Shown here piece by piece: positions 1 through 8,200 of a stretch of DNA of 64,000 bases; position 1 is the stretch's first letter; each line of letters begins with the position of its first letter. The DNA is taken from positions 8,618,001 through 8,682,000 of the forward strand of contig NZ_AP028461.1 in NCBI RefSeq assembly GCF_033097365.1. Direction: 5' to 3'. The DNA is from Actinoplanes sichuanensis. Lineage in GTDB: Bacteria > Actinomycetota > Actinomycetes > Mycobacteriales > Micromonosporaceae. Under the pieces are notes generated by a model. That model was not told the origin of the DNA and made no database searches. It saw only the letters and a list, made by a program, of their open reading frames with translations. Both the position numbers and the translations under genes were made by a program.

Positions 1-72
1 TCGGTCGAGATCCCGGCCGAGGTGCTGGCCGTCCTCGACGGGCTGCCCGCCGCCGCCGGTCACCGCTACTGA
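1..72 (+). CDS. 3' end of an unidentified gene (partial)
   Basis: The last 23 codons of a gene that begins outside the window, ending in TGA at 70-72. The visible tail is hydrophobic and alanine-rich and ends in AAAGHRY; it carries no diagnostic motif, so I cannot name the family. The next gene starts 10 bp later behind a strong GAGGAGG ribosome site, so the two are probably co-transcribed and this gene may belong to the same accessory cluster. Confidence 0.55.
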   Translation, partial: SVEIPAEVLAVLDGLPAAAGHRY

Positions 73-82
73 GGAGGAGCCG

Positions 83-607
83 ATGGACGCGCTGATCCTC
101 ATCGACCTGCAGACCTGGATCACCCGGATGCCACTGTCACCGCGGCACGGCGCGGAGGTCGTCGAGCGGTGCGCCACGCTCGCCGCCGACAGCCGGGCGG
201 CCGGCGTGCCGGTCTGGCACGTGCGCTACCTCGACGGCACCGGCCCCGGCGCGGACCCGGCGGCCCCACGCAACCGGATCGTGCCCGGCCTCGAGGTGCG
301 CCCGGACGAGCCGGTGATCACCAAGTACGGGCTCGGCGCGTTCGACGGCACCCCGCTGGCCGACCGGTTGCGCGCCGCCGGGGTGACCCGCGTGGGGCTG
401 GCCGGCATCGCCCTCTCGCACGGTGTCGGTGTCACGGCCCGGGAGGCGGCGGCCCTCGGCTTCCGGGTCACGGTGCTCGAAGACGCGACCACGAGCCTCT
501 CCATGGAGGGGCATCGACAGGCCCTACAGGTGCTGAACGGCCTGGTCACCGTCACATCAGCGGCGTCCTGGGGAGTATCGGAGGTAGAACACATATCAGG
601 ACACTGA
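83..607 (+). CDS. Isochorismatase-family (cysteine hydrolase fold) enzyme with Gly at the nucleophile site
   Basis: A 174-residue alpha/beta hydrolase of the isochorismatase-like superfamily. The family's Asp and Lys are present: Asp8 in LILIDLQ and Lys81 in VITKYG. The third position, normally Cys in nicotinamidases and carbamoylases, aligns with Gly114 in the segment GIALSHGVG (108-116). True isochorismatases such as EntB and PhzD also carry Gly here and cleave a vinyl ether without a Cys nucleophile, so the protein need not be dead. It has a GAGGAGG ribosome site and lies just upstream of a marR gene. The substrate is unknown; no isochorismate synthase is visible nearby. Confidence 0.8.
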   Translation: MDALILIDLQTWITRMPLSPRHGAEVVERCATLAADSRAAGVPVWHVRYLDGTGPGADPAAPRNRIVPGLEVRPDEPVITKYGLGAFDGTPLADRLRAAGVTRVGLAGIALSHGVGVTAREAAALGFRVTVLEDATTSLSMEGHRQALQVLNGLVTVTSAASWGVSEVEHISGH

Positions 608-609
608 TA
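594..609. promoter_or_regulatory. 16-bp perfect dyad upstream of marR (candidate MarR operator)
   Basis: TATCAG-GACA-CTGATA is a perfect inverted repeat with 6-bp arms. It overlaps the last codons of the hydrolase gene and sits 44 bp before the GTG of the marR gene. Its size and AT-richer composition suit a MarR-family operator, so autoregulation is plausible. No binding evidence exists. Confidence 0.45.
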
Positions 610-652
610 GAGTGGCCGCATTCTCCGACCATCCTCGCCAGGGAGGCCAAGC

Positions 653-1102
653 GTGCCGACGACGACGCGACTGCCGATCGACCAACGGCTCGGCAACCTG
701 GTCAAACGGGCCGAGCAGGTGGTCATCGCGGGCAAGACCGCCGTCCTGCGCGATCTCGACCTGACCGTCCCGCAGTACAGCGCTCTCCTGGTGCTCGGCG
801 AGCATCCCGGGATCTCCGGGGCCAACCTGGCCCGTCGCTGCATGGTCACCCCGCAGACGATGGCGACGATGCTGGCCAACCTGGAGACGCGCGGGCTCGT
901 CGAGCGGCGCCGCTCGGAGGATCACGGTCAGGTCCTGGTCGCCCGGCTCACCCGGGCGGGCCAGACCCTGCTTCGCAAGGCCGACGAGCGGGCCGTCGAG
1001 CTCGAGCTGCGGATGGCCGAGGCCTTCAACGACAAAGAGCGAGAGCAGCTCCAGGAGTACGTGGAACGACTCATCACCGCGGTCGAGTCCGCCGGGCGGT
1101 AA
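653..1102 (+). CDS. MarR-family transcriptional regulator
   Basis: A 149-residue winged-helix repressor. The core runs from the dimerisation helix (residues 8-35) through the recognition region SGANLARRCMVTPQTMATML, whose helix-turn-helix is typical of MarR proteins, to the beta-wing around RRRSEDHGQVLVARLT, followed by a long C-terminal helix. The start is GTG after an AGGGAGG-like site. It lies between an isochorismatase-like gene and a ketosynthase gene in the same orientation. MarR proteins usually sense small phenolic or acyl ligands; here the natural ligand could be the product of the neighbouring genes, which is inference. Confidence 0.9.
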   Translation: MPTTTRLPIDQRLGNLVKRAEQVVIAGKTAVLRDLDLTVPQYSALLVLGEHPGISGANLARRCMVTPQTMATMLANLETRGLVERRRSEDHGQVLVARLTRAGQTLLRKADERAVELELRMAEAFNDKEREQLQEYVERLITAVESAGR

Positions 1103-1144
1103 CCCGGGCGGCCACGGCCGCCCACTTCACGGGGGATCCGCACC

Positions 1145-2167
1145 ATGACCACGCATCGTCTCCGGCTGCACGCCGCGACACTGGAACTGCCCGCCACCAC
1201 CGACACCCTGTCCACCGCGATCGCCGAGGGCCGGTTGCGCGGCCGGCATCCCGAGGTCGACCCGTCGACCGCCCTGCCGGCGACCGCGGGCAGCCCGATA
1301 GACCTGGCGGCCGCCGCGGCACGGACCGTTCTGGAACGCACCGGTCACCCGGCGGCCGAGGTCGAGGACCTGTATTACGCCTGGACCTACTTCCAGGGGG
1401 CGCACTTCTGGTCGCCCGCACACGCGCTCGCCGACCGGACCGGGCTCACCTCGGCCAATCCGATCGGCCTCCAGCAGATGTGCAACGGCGCCGGGGCCGC
1501 GGTGCACCTCGCCGACCGGGCGGCCCGGGCCGGCGCCCCGTTCACCGCGCTGATCTGCACCGGTGACGCGTTCCGCGGCCCGGGCTTCGACCGCTGGTCG
1601 GGTGACTACGGCGTGCTCTACGGCGACGCCGGGACCGCGATGCTGGCCGTCTCCGCCGATCATCCGGCCCCGATCGACGGCCCGTCGAGCACCCTGCTGA
1701 GCCTGCACACCGGAGCTCTGCCGCACCTGGAGAGCATGCACCGGCCGGTCGACGCGTCGGTCGACGCCGCCCCGGCCGCCGCGTGGCCGATCGACGTGCA
1801 GGCGACCAAGCGTCGCTATCTGCAGGAGCACGGCGGTGATTCGCTGGCCGAGGCGATGCGCGGCATGGTCGGCAAACTGCTCGCCAGGGTCTTCACCGAC
1901 CTCGCCGGTCAGGGCCGGACCGCCGACGGGGTGGTTTATCTGCCCCGGCTCATGAATGCGACGTTGGATTCGCTCTACGCCCCGGCCGTGGCCGCACTGA
2001 CCGACCTTCCGCAGCGGCGTCTCGGTGATATGACCGGACATCTCGGGGCGGGTGACCTGATCGCCAATATCGCGGACGCCCAGACGGCCGCCGATAAGCC
2101 CCGGACCGACATTTTCATCAGCGCCGGAGCCGGATTCACGATCAGCATCGCGGCACTCTCCTCCTGA
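1145..2167 (+). CDS. Ketoacyl-ACP synthase III-like enzyme with altered active site
   Basis: A 340-residue thiolase-fold protein of the KAS III superfamily. Cys113 in GLQQMCNGAGAA matches the acyl-accepting Cys of FabH. The canonical His and Asn are not in place: the usual PHQAN motif reads PRLMN (Arg268, Asn271), and the NTSA segment reads TGHLGAGD (His299, Asp304). Such changes resemble the acyltransferase branch of the superfamily (CerJ and ChlB-type enzymes use Cys-His-Asp), so acyl transfer to a small molecule rather than decarboxylative condensation is likely. It starts with ATG and is followed by two strong hairpins before the convergent AfsA-like gene. Confidence 0.82.
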   Translation: MTTHRLRLHAATLELPATTDTLSTAIAEGRLRGRHPEVDPSTALPATAGSPIDLAAAAARTVLERTGHPAAEVEDLYYAWTYFQGAHFWSPAHALADRTGLTSANPIGLQQMCNGAGAAVHLADRAARAGAPFTALICTGDAFRGPGFDRWSGDYGVLYGDAGTAMLAVSADHPAPIDGPSSTLLSLHTGALPHLESMHRPVDASVDAAPAAAWPIDVQATKRRYLQEHGGDSLAEAMRGMVGKLLARVFTDLAGQGRTADGVVYLPRLMNATLDSLYAPAVAALTDLPQRRLGDMTGHLGAGDLIANIADAQTAADKPRTDIFISAGAGFTISIAALSS

Positions 2168-2177
2168 GCCTTCATTT

Positions 2178-2214
2178 CCGGGTGGTAAATGGTCCGTGAC
2201 TGTTTACCGCCCGG
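2178..2214 (+). terminator. Hairpin after the KAS III-like gene
   Basis: CCGGGTGGTAAA and TTTACCGCCCGG form a 12-bp stem with one G-U pair and a 13-nt loop, 10 bp beyond the stop at 2167. There is no T-tract, as usual in high-GC actinomycetes. Confidence 0.55.
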
Positions 2215-2251
2215 CATTCTCGAATCGCTTCGACATTATCGGTGAAACAAA

Positions 2252-2301
2252 CGGCGTCGCCGGGTGGAACCGGTCTCGGCCGATTCCACCCGGCGACGCC
2301 G
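2252..2301. terminator. Strong bidirectional hairpin between convergent genes
   Basis: A perfect 18-bp inverted repeat, CGGCGTCGCCGGGTGGAA with its complement, around a 14-nt loop. It lies between the convergent KAS III-like and AfsA-like genes and can stop transcription in both directions. Confidence 0.7.
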
Positions 2302-2316
2302 GAGGTGCGCTGACGG

Positions 2317-3066
2317 TCAGGCGGTGACCAGCCGCCGGTCGAGCACGACGTCGACGGCGGCCGCCGCGCGCCTGGTCTCCTTGCTCTCCACCACCGACGA
2401 TTCGAAGGCGGTGTACTCGATCGCGACCGACGCGCAACGCCGGCCCGCCTGCGACACGTCGACCCGCACGGTCATCGCCAGACGCTCGGGCCGTGCCACG
2501 TCGGCCCGCTCGACGTGCAGGTCGAGGGTCGCCCCGATCGGGAACAGGAAGTTCTCGAAGGTGACGTTCATCGAGTTCAGCACGTAGTAGTAGTGGTTCT
2601 GCGGCCAGGCGCTGGCGTAGAACCGCTCGGTCACGGCCAGGAACATCTGCCGCGCCGCCTCGACCGAGACCATGCCCTGCGTGTGCTGACCGGTCTGGTG
2701 GTCGAGCAGCAGTTCATTGTCGTTGTGCACCCGCAGCGACGCCGCGAAGTGCCCCTCGGCGACCCGATGCAGGCCCGCCACCAGGATGTTCGTCTCCCGG
2801 TGCTTGTGCGCCTCACCCCGGCGGACCAGCGGCTCGTCGCGCGCCTCGATGGTGATCCGGTCCTCCAGACCGCGCCGGGCCAGCGCCTCGGCCAGGTGGT
2901 CCCACTCGTAGCGGCCGACGCCGTCCCCGGCGACCAGCACCAGGTCCTCGTCCAGCGAATCCAGGGCGCCGCTGCCGAGCGAGCGGGTGAAGCCGCTCAG
3001 CGTGCTGACGCGCTCGTGCTGCTCCAGACCACGGAACCGGTCGCCGACGATACAGATTTTTCGCAC
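2317..3066 (-). CDS. AfsA-related hotdog-domain protein
   Basis: A 249-residue protein. The C-terminal two thirds form a hotdog domain of the AfsA family, seen in LLLDHQTGQHTQG followed by MVSVEAARQM; the EAARQ signature and preceding DH..H pattern match AfsA/ScbA/MmfL proteins, which join a beta-ketoacyl chain to dihydroxyacetone phosphate. The N-terminal 80 residues (MRKICIVGDRFRG...) are not a second full hotdog, so it is shorter than classical AfsA (about 300). I chose the GTG at 3066 because AGGAG lies 5 bp upstream; the open frame continues to 3405 without another good site. It is divergent from a FabH-type gene coupled to a phosphatase, which suits a butyrolactone-like pathway. Confidence 0.75.
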   Translation of the reverse strand: MRKICIVGDRFRGLEQHERVSTLSGFTRSLGSGALDSLDEDLVLVAGDGVGRYEWDHLAEALARRGLEDRITIEARDEPLVRRGEAHKHRETNILVAGLHRVAEGHFAASLRVHNDNELLLDHQTGQHTQGMVSVEAARQMFLAVTERFYASAWPQNHYYYVLNSMNVTFENFLFPIGATLDLHVERADVARPERLAMTVRVDVSQAGRRCASVAIEYTAFESSVVESKETRRAAAAVDVVLDRRLVTA

Positions 3067-3496
3067 GATGACTCCTAGTTGAAATGAACAGGCTCGTCCT
3101 CGCACCGCCGGAATCGACTCGGCGCGCGCGAAAGGCATGACAGGAAACCGGCCGGCCACTCGGCCACCGGCTGACTGGGACTGCTTGTCCACTAGGACGA
3201 AACGACTCGCATGAGATATCCCCCGATTTCCGCCGGGCCGCCCCCCAAGATGTCGGCCACAGTCGCGTTCGGACCGAACGTATCGGCTCTTCTCTTTGAG
3301 TGTCAACACACTTGAGCGGTCGCAGAGGTGACACATCCTACAATGCCGTGTGCGCCCGGTCACAATCGCTTTCCGGACATCGGGATTGACCCTCACCGAC
3401 GCCACTGGATACGTTCGACCGGCCGATCAGACAATAAAGAAAACAAATCCGGGTATTTGCAGCCGGAAGCAAATTCGATCAATTCGGGGGAACGCT
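3067..3496. promoter_or_regulatory. 430-bp divergent control region with palindromes
   Basis: Intergenic DNA between the AfsA-like gene (minus) and the FabH-type gene (plus), with no credible ORF. It contains a 15-bp palindrome CGTTCGGACCGAACG (3266-3280). The 10-mer CGAACGTATC at 3275-3284 recurs in inverted orientation at 3408-3417. An AT-rich stretch at 3426-3490 precedes the plus-strand gene, and TACAAT occurs near 3339. The pattern suggests a shared regulator acting on both promoters; exact promoters cannot be fixed by eye. Confidence 0.5.
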
Positions 3497-4510
3497 ATGC
3501 GCACCGTTATCACCGGCCGCCGGGCCGGACCCGCTCCGGCCGGCATCCTGGGCACCGGCTCCTACCTGCCGGAACGTGAGGTCGGCAACGACGACGTCGG
3601 CCGCCCGGCCGGAGTCGACCACGAGTGGATCCTCGGTAAGACGGGCATTAGCACCCGGCGGTGGGCGGCGCCCACCGAGGCCACCTCCGACCTGGCCGCG
3701 ATGGCCGGGCAGCGGGCACTGGGGCAGGCCGGGCTGACCGCCGCCGACATCGACCTGATCGTGGTCGCCACCTCCACGCCCGACCACCCGCAGCCGCCGA
3801 CCGCAACCCTGGTGCAGGCGAAACTCGGGGCCGTCGGGGCCACCGCCTTCGACCTCAACGCGGTGTGCAGCGGCTTCGTCTTCGCGTTGGGCACCGCGGA
3901 GCGATTCCTGGCCGGACGGGAGGGTTCCCGGGCCCTGGTGATCGGGGCCGACGTCTACTCCCGCATCCTCAACCCGGCCGATCGGCGTACCACGATCCTG
4001 TTCGGTGACGGCGCCGGCGCGGTGATCGTGGGCGCGGTGCCGCACGGCTCCGGGGTGCTCGCCCACCGACTGATCAGCAACGGTGACCACGCCGACCTGA
4101 TCGGGGTGCCGGGCGGCGGCAGCCGGGCCCCGCTGACCGTCGACGCGATCGCGGCCGGCGACCAGTTCTTCACCATGAAGGGCCGGGCCGTCCGGGACTA
4201 TGTCGCCACCCACGTGCCCGGCCTGGTGCGGCGGTTCCTGGCCGACAGCGGGGTGGATCCGGCACAGGTTCGGCACGTGGTGCCGCACCAGGCGAACGGG
4301 CGGATGCTCGACGACCTGGCCGCCGATCTGGGGCTGCCGCACGCGTCCGTGCACCGCACCGTCGACCGATACGGCAACACCGGTGCCGCCTCGGTGCCGG
4401 TCACTCTCGATGCCGCGGTACGGGCCGGCCACGTCGAGCGCGGCGAACTGGTGCTGCTCGTGGCGTTCGGTGGCGGCATGGCGGTCGGCATGAGCCTGGT
4501 CCGGTGGTGA
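3497..4510 (+). CDS. 3-oxoacyl-ACP synthase III (FabH type) with canonical triad
   Basis: A 337-residue KAS III. The catalytic triad is intact: Cys124 in NAVCSGFVFA, His264 in VVPHQANGRM and Asn294 in RYGNTGAAS. FabH-type enzymes condense an acyl-CoA starter with malonyl-ACP to give a 3-oxoacyl-ACP. The ATG at 3497 has GGGGGAA about 7 bp upstream; an in-frame earlier start at 3350 would add an unusual basic N-terminus and is rejected. The stop overlaps the GTG of the following phosphatase gene (GTGA), so the two are translationally coupled. A 3-oxoacyl-ACP is exactly the substrate class of AfsA proteins, encoded divergently. A role in primary fatty acid synthesis is possible but less likely in this context. 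Confidence 0.9.
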   Translation: MRTVITGRRAGPAPAGILGTGSYLPEREVGNDDVGRPAGVDHEWILGKTGISTRRWAAPTEATSDLAAMAGQRALGQAGLTAADIDLIVVATSTPDHPQPPTATLVQAKLGAVGATAFDLNAVCSGFVFALGTAERFLAGREGSRALVIGADVYSRILNPADRRTTILFGDGAGAVIVGAVPHGSGVLAHRLISNGDHADLIGVPGGGSRAPLTVDAIAAGDQFFTMKGRAVRDYVATHVPGLVRRFLADSGVDPAQVRHVVPHQANGRMLDDLAADLGLPHASVHRTVDRYGNTGAASVPVTLDAAVRAGHVERGELVLLVAFGGGMAVGMSLVRW

Positions 4511-5187
4511 CCGGGATGACGATCGCCTTCTTCGACGTGGACGAGACCCTCGTCGACACCAAGAGCATGTTCGACTTCCTGCGGTTCCACCTGGCCGCCG
4601 ACGGTGACGACGGCACGCGTTATGACGAGCAAGCCGGGGCGCTGCGCCGGGCGGCCGCCGCCGGGGTGCCCCGCCACGAGATCAACCGCGCCTACTACCG
4701 GCTCTTCGCCGGGTCGAACTGGAGCGGGCTGCTGGCCGAGGGCGAGCGCTGGTACGCCGACTTGCGCACCCGTCCCGAGCCGTTCCTCGCCGAGGGGATC
4801 GCCGCGCTCCGGTTCCACCAGGCCGCCGGGCACGTCGTCGCGCTGGTCTCCGGCTCGTTCCGGGCCTGTCTCGACCCGATCGCCGCACACCTCGGCGCCG
4901 ACACGATCCTCTGCACGGAACCGCTGCTGGACGGCGACGGCCGCCTCACCGGCGAGGTGGCCGTGCCGATGATCGGTGACAACAAACGGTCCGCGGTGCT
5001 CGGGCTGATCGCCGCCCGGGGCGCCGACCCGGCACGCTGCTTCGGATACGGCGACCACTCCAGCGATCTGGCGTTCCTGGCCGAGGTCGGGCACCCGACG
5101 GTGATCGGCGGCGACCCCGATCTGACGGCGGTCGCCGAGCGCGCCGGCTGGCCGATCCTCGCCGCCACCACCTGCGCCGCGGCATAG
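4507..5187 (+). CDS. HAD-IB family phosphatase (SerB-like)
   Basis: A 226-residue haloacid dehalogenase-fold hydrolase. Motif I is FFDVDETLV, motif II is VALVSGSF, the motif III Lys is in GDNKRSAV, and motif IV is YGDHSSDLAFL, so all catalytic residues of a phosphomonoesterase are present. The C1-cap region (about residues 20-80) is helical, as in HAD-IB enzymes. The GTG start overlaps the upstream synthase stop. In the methylenomycin furan operon an AfsA homologue (MmfL) is paired with a phosphatase (MmfP), so dephosphorylation of an AfsA-derived intermediate is an attractive role; this is inference. A general housekeeping phosphatase is the alternative. Confidence 0.85.
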   Translation: MTGMTIAFFDVDETLVDTKSMFDFLRFHLAADGDDGTRYDEQAGALRRAAAAGVPRHEINRAYYRLFAGSNWSGLLAEGERWYADLRTRPEPFLAEGIAALRFHQAAGHVVALVSGSFRACLDPIAAHLGADTILCTEPLLDGDGRLTGEVAVPMIGDNKRSAVLGLIAARGADPARCFGYGDHSSDLAFLAEVGHPTVIGGDPDLTAVAERAGWPILAATTCAAA

Positions 5188-5190
5188 TGA

Positions 5191-5218
5191 TGTGCGGGGA
5201 CCGTCCGGCCCCCGCACA
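5191..5218. terminator. Hairpin between convergent genes
   Basis: TGTGCGGGG and CCCCGCACA form a 9-bp stem around a 10-nt loop in the 39-bp gap between the phosphatase stop and the stop of the convergent secreted glycanase gene. Confidence 0.6.
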
Positions 5219-5226
5219 CCCGTGGA

Positions 5227-8200
5227 TCAGCTGCCCGAGATGGTGAACTGCGAACCCGGCTGGATGACGATGTCGCCGTCGGCCGAGTTGGTGATCTGGA
5301 CGTTGGACAGGACCGCGTTACCGCGGGCTCCGCTCATCGCCAGGATCCCGGCGCCGTTGTTCGACCTGTCGATGCGTACGTTCGTGACGGTGACGTTCGG
5401 CATGTTGCCGCCGCCGTTCTTGAACTGGATGCCGTCGTAGGTCGAGTCGATGATGTCGGTGTCCCGGATGGTGACGCCGGTGATGTCCTTCGTGGACGGG
5501 AAGAGAGTGATCGCGCCGAACTCCTGGTCCTCGTTCCAGAACGCCCCACCGGTCCGGTACAGCCCGTTGTTGGCCAGCAGCGTGGTACCGGAGAACGGCA
5601 GCGGGCTGTGGTCGGTGGCCAGCATGATGCCCGGGTAGTTCGCGGTGTCGTACACCAGGTTGTTCTGTGCGCTGTTGTTGTACCCCCCGTAGATCGCGAT
5701 GCCGTTCGCCCGCCACGGCAGCTGGACGGTGTTGTTCAGGAAGTGGTCGTCGTGGTTGATGTCCACGTTCTGGTCCTTGACGTACGGGTTCGCCCAGATC
5801 GCCAGCGCGTCGTCACCCGTGGTCCGGAACGAGGAGTTGAAGACCCGCGAGTTCCGGGTGCCGTTGGAGAAGTTGATGCCGTCGGCGAAGGTGTTGCGGA
5901 TCCGCATGCCGGTGAACTCGACGCCGTCACCCGGGTTCCAGTAGGCGGGCGTGTCCGAGTAGTCGCGGCCGACCCACGCGCCGACGTTGACGTGCTCGAT
6001 CCACACGTTGCTGATCTTCGTGTTCTTCCCGAACCGGCCGTTGAGGCCGTGACCGCGGTTGGCCCGGTTCTGCGTGTTGCCGAAGATCGCCAGGTCGGAG
6101 ATCTGGGTGTTGTCGTCGATGTCGAAGCCGACGTTGCCCTCGTGCGGGTGGTTGATGTTGCCGGTCACCTGGTGCGGCTGGGTGTTCGAGTAGAGCTGGG
6201 TGTGCCACATCCCGGCGCCGCGGATCACCACGTTCCGGATGCCCTTCTGATTCCACTGGCCACGGGTCGGGTCCGGGGACAGGATCTTCTGCTCCTGACG
6301 CCACTGGCCGGCCGGGATCCAGACGCAGGGGATCACCCCGTTCTCGTCGTCGGTGACGGCCCGCTGGATGGCCGCCGTGTCGTCGAGCCCGTCGTTCGCG
6401 ACCGCGCCGTAGGTGGTGATCGAGACGCAGCCGGTCGGCTGGCTCAGCGCCGGGGCCACCTGCTCCAGGTCGATCATGTCGATGATGTAGAAGCTCGCCG
6501 CGTCACCCGAGTCGCGCTGCAGCTTGAACCGGGTGCCCGCCGGGTACGACTGGCCCAGCAGCGCGTTCGACTCGTCGAACAGGCGGCGGGCGTCGGCCAT
6601 CGGGCTGTTGGACAGCGACTCGGTGTCGTCGGAGGTGCCGTACAGCCAGCTGTTGCGTGAGCTGAGTGTCAGCTTCCGGGTGAACACGTCGTTGACGTAG
6701 AGGCTGATCGTCCAGTCCTGGCCGCCGCCGCTCGCCGAATCCGGCACCGAGTTGCGGACCACGATCGAGTTGGCCTGGTTGGTCGAGGTGAACTCGACGA
6801 ACTGGCCGGTGCTGTTCAGGCGTACCGACTGGCGGCCACTGGACTCGGTGGCGAAGTTGGTGTGCCCGAACGTGCGCAGCGGGTCGGCCTGGAGCAGCGT
6901 GCCCTGGTAGCGGGCGGCCTCGGCCTCGTAGGAGACGTACGGCACGGCGGCACCCCGACCGACCACGATGGACCGGGACAGGGTGTTGTTGTTCTCGTTG
7001 GTCTCGGCGACCACACCGGCCGAGTCGGCGGTGGCCACGGCGGTGGCGCCACCGCTGGTCGCGGTCCAGGTACCGCCGATGGTGACGGTGGTGGTGGCGC
7101 CGGCCGCGATCGCCGAGGTCGCCCCGGTGAGAGTGGTTCCGCCGACGGCCACCCGGGTGGTGCTGGCGCCCGCGGCGTCGATCCCGCGGTTCTGCACCGC
7201 GACGGTGAAGCTGACCGCGGCGCCGACCGCCGGGTTGGCCGGGTTCATGTTGATCGCGGTGACCTGCAGGTCGGGGCCGGGCGCCTGGCCGACGACCAGC
7301 GGCGAGGCCGCGGTGAAGGTGTTGTTGTCGTTGTTCGTCTCGGCCACGGTGTTCGCCGGGTCGGCGGTGGCCGACACGATATAGCTGCCCTGCGGCCGGG
7401 TTCCGGCGTTGCCGGTGACGGTGGCCGAGGCTCCGGAGGCGAGTGCGGGCACGTCCGCACCGGCCACGACGGTGCCGCCGAGCTTGAAGTCCACCTTGGT
7501 GGCGGCCGCGGCCACGGTGCCCGAGTTACGGACGGTGGCGGTCAGGGTGATCGCGGAGGTCTCGTTCGGGTTCGCCGGGCTCCACGTGGCCGACGTGACG
7601 ACCAGATCCGGCGCCGGCGCCCAGGCGCCGATCACCTGCAGCTCGGCGACCTGGCCGCCGGGCGCACCGGTGTTGCTGAAGATCTGCAGGCGTACGTCCG
7701 AAGCCCGCCCGCTGATCGGGATGGTGATCGTGTTCTGGTTGCCGGACGGGCTGAACCCGTAGTCGGCACGGGCCTTCAGCTCGGTGAACGTGGTCGCGGT
7801 GCCGGCCCGCCCCAGTACCTGGATGCTCTGCGTCCGCGGGCCCCAGGCGGTGTCCGGGTTGAGCTTGACGACCAGGCCGGTCACCTCGGCGTCGGCACCG
7901 AGCTTGACGGTCAGCGTGGACGGGAAGCCGGCCGACTCCCAGTAGGTGCCGGTGTTGCCGTCGTTCGCGTTGGTGGCCACGAAGTTGAAGACCGCCGACG
8001 ACGCCTCGATCGCCTTACCGGCGGCCAGGTCGCCACCGGCCGGCGGCTCCGGGTCCGGGTCGACCGGGCCGGCCACACCGTAGATCTCCAGCTCGGCCAG
8101 CTGACCGGCCGGCCAGCCGGTGTTCGCGGTGATGTGCACACGTACGTACCGGATGGTCGTCGCCGTGAAGTTGATCGTGACGGTGTTGCCGGTGGCCGGG

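Noticed and set aside
83..607. Treating the isochorismatase-like gene as inactive because the Cys is missing
   Set aside because: True isochorismatases naturally carry Gly at that position, and Asp and Lys are conserved.
2317..3405. A longer AfsA-like protein beginning at 3405
   Set aside because: The extra N-terminus is basic, low-complexity sequence from the promoter region. GTG 3066 has an AGGAG site and gives a clean MRKICIVGD start.
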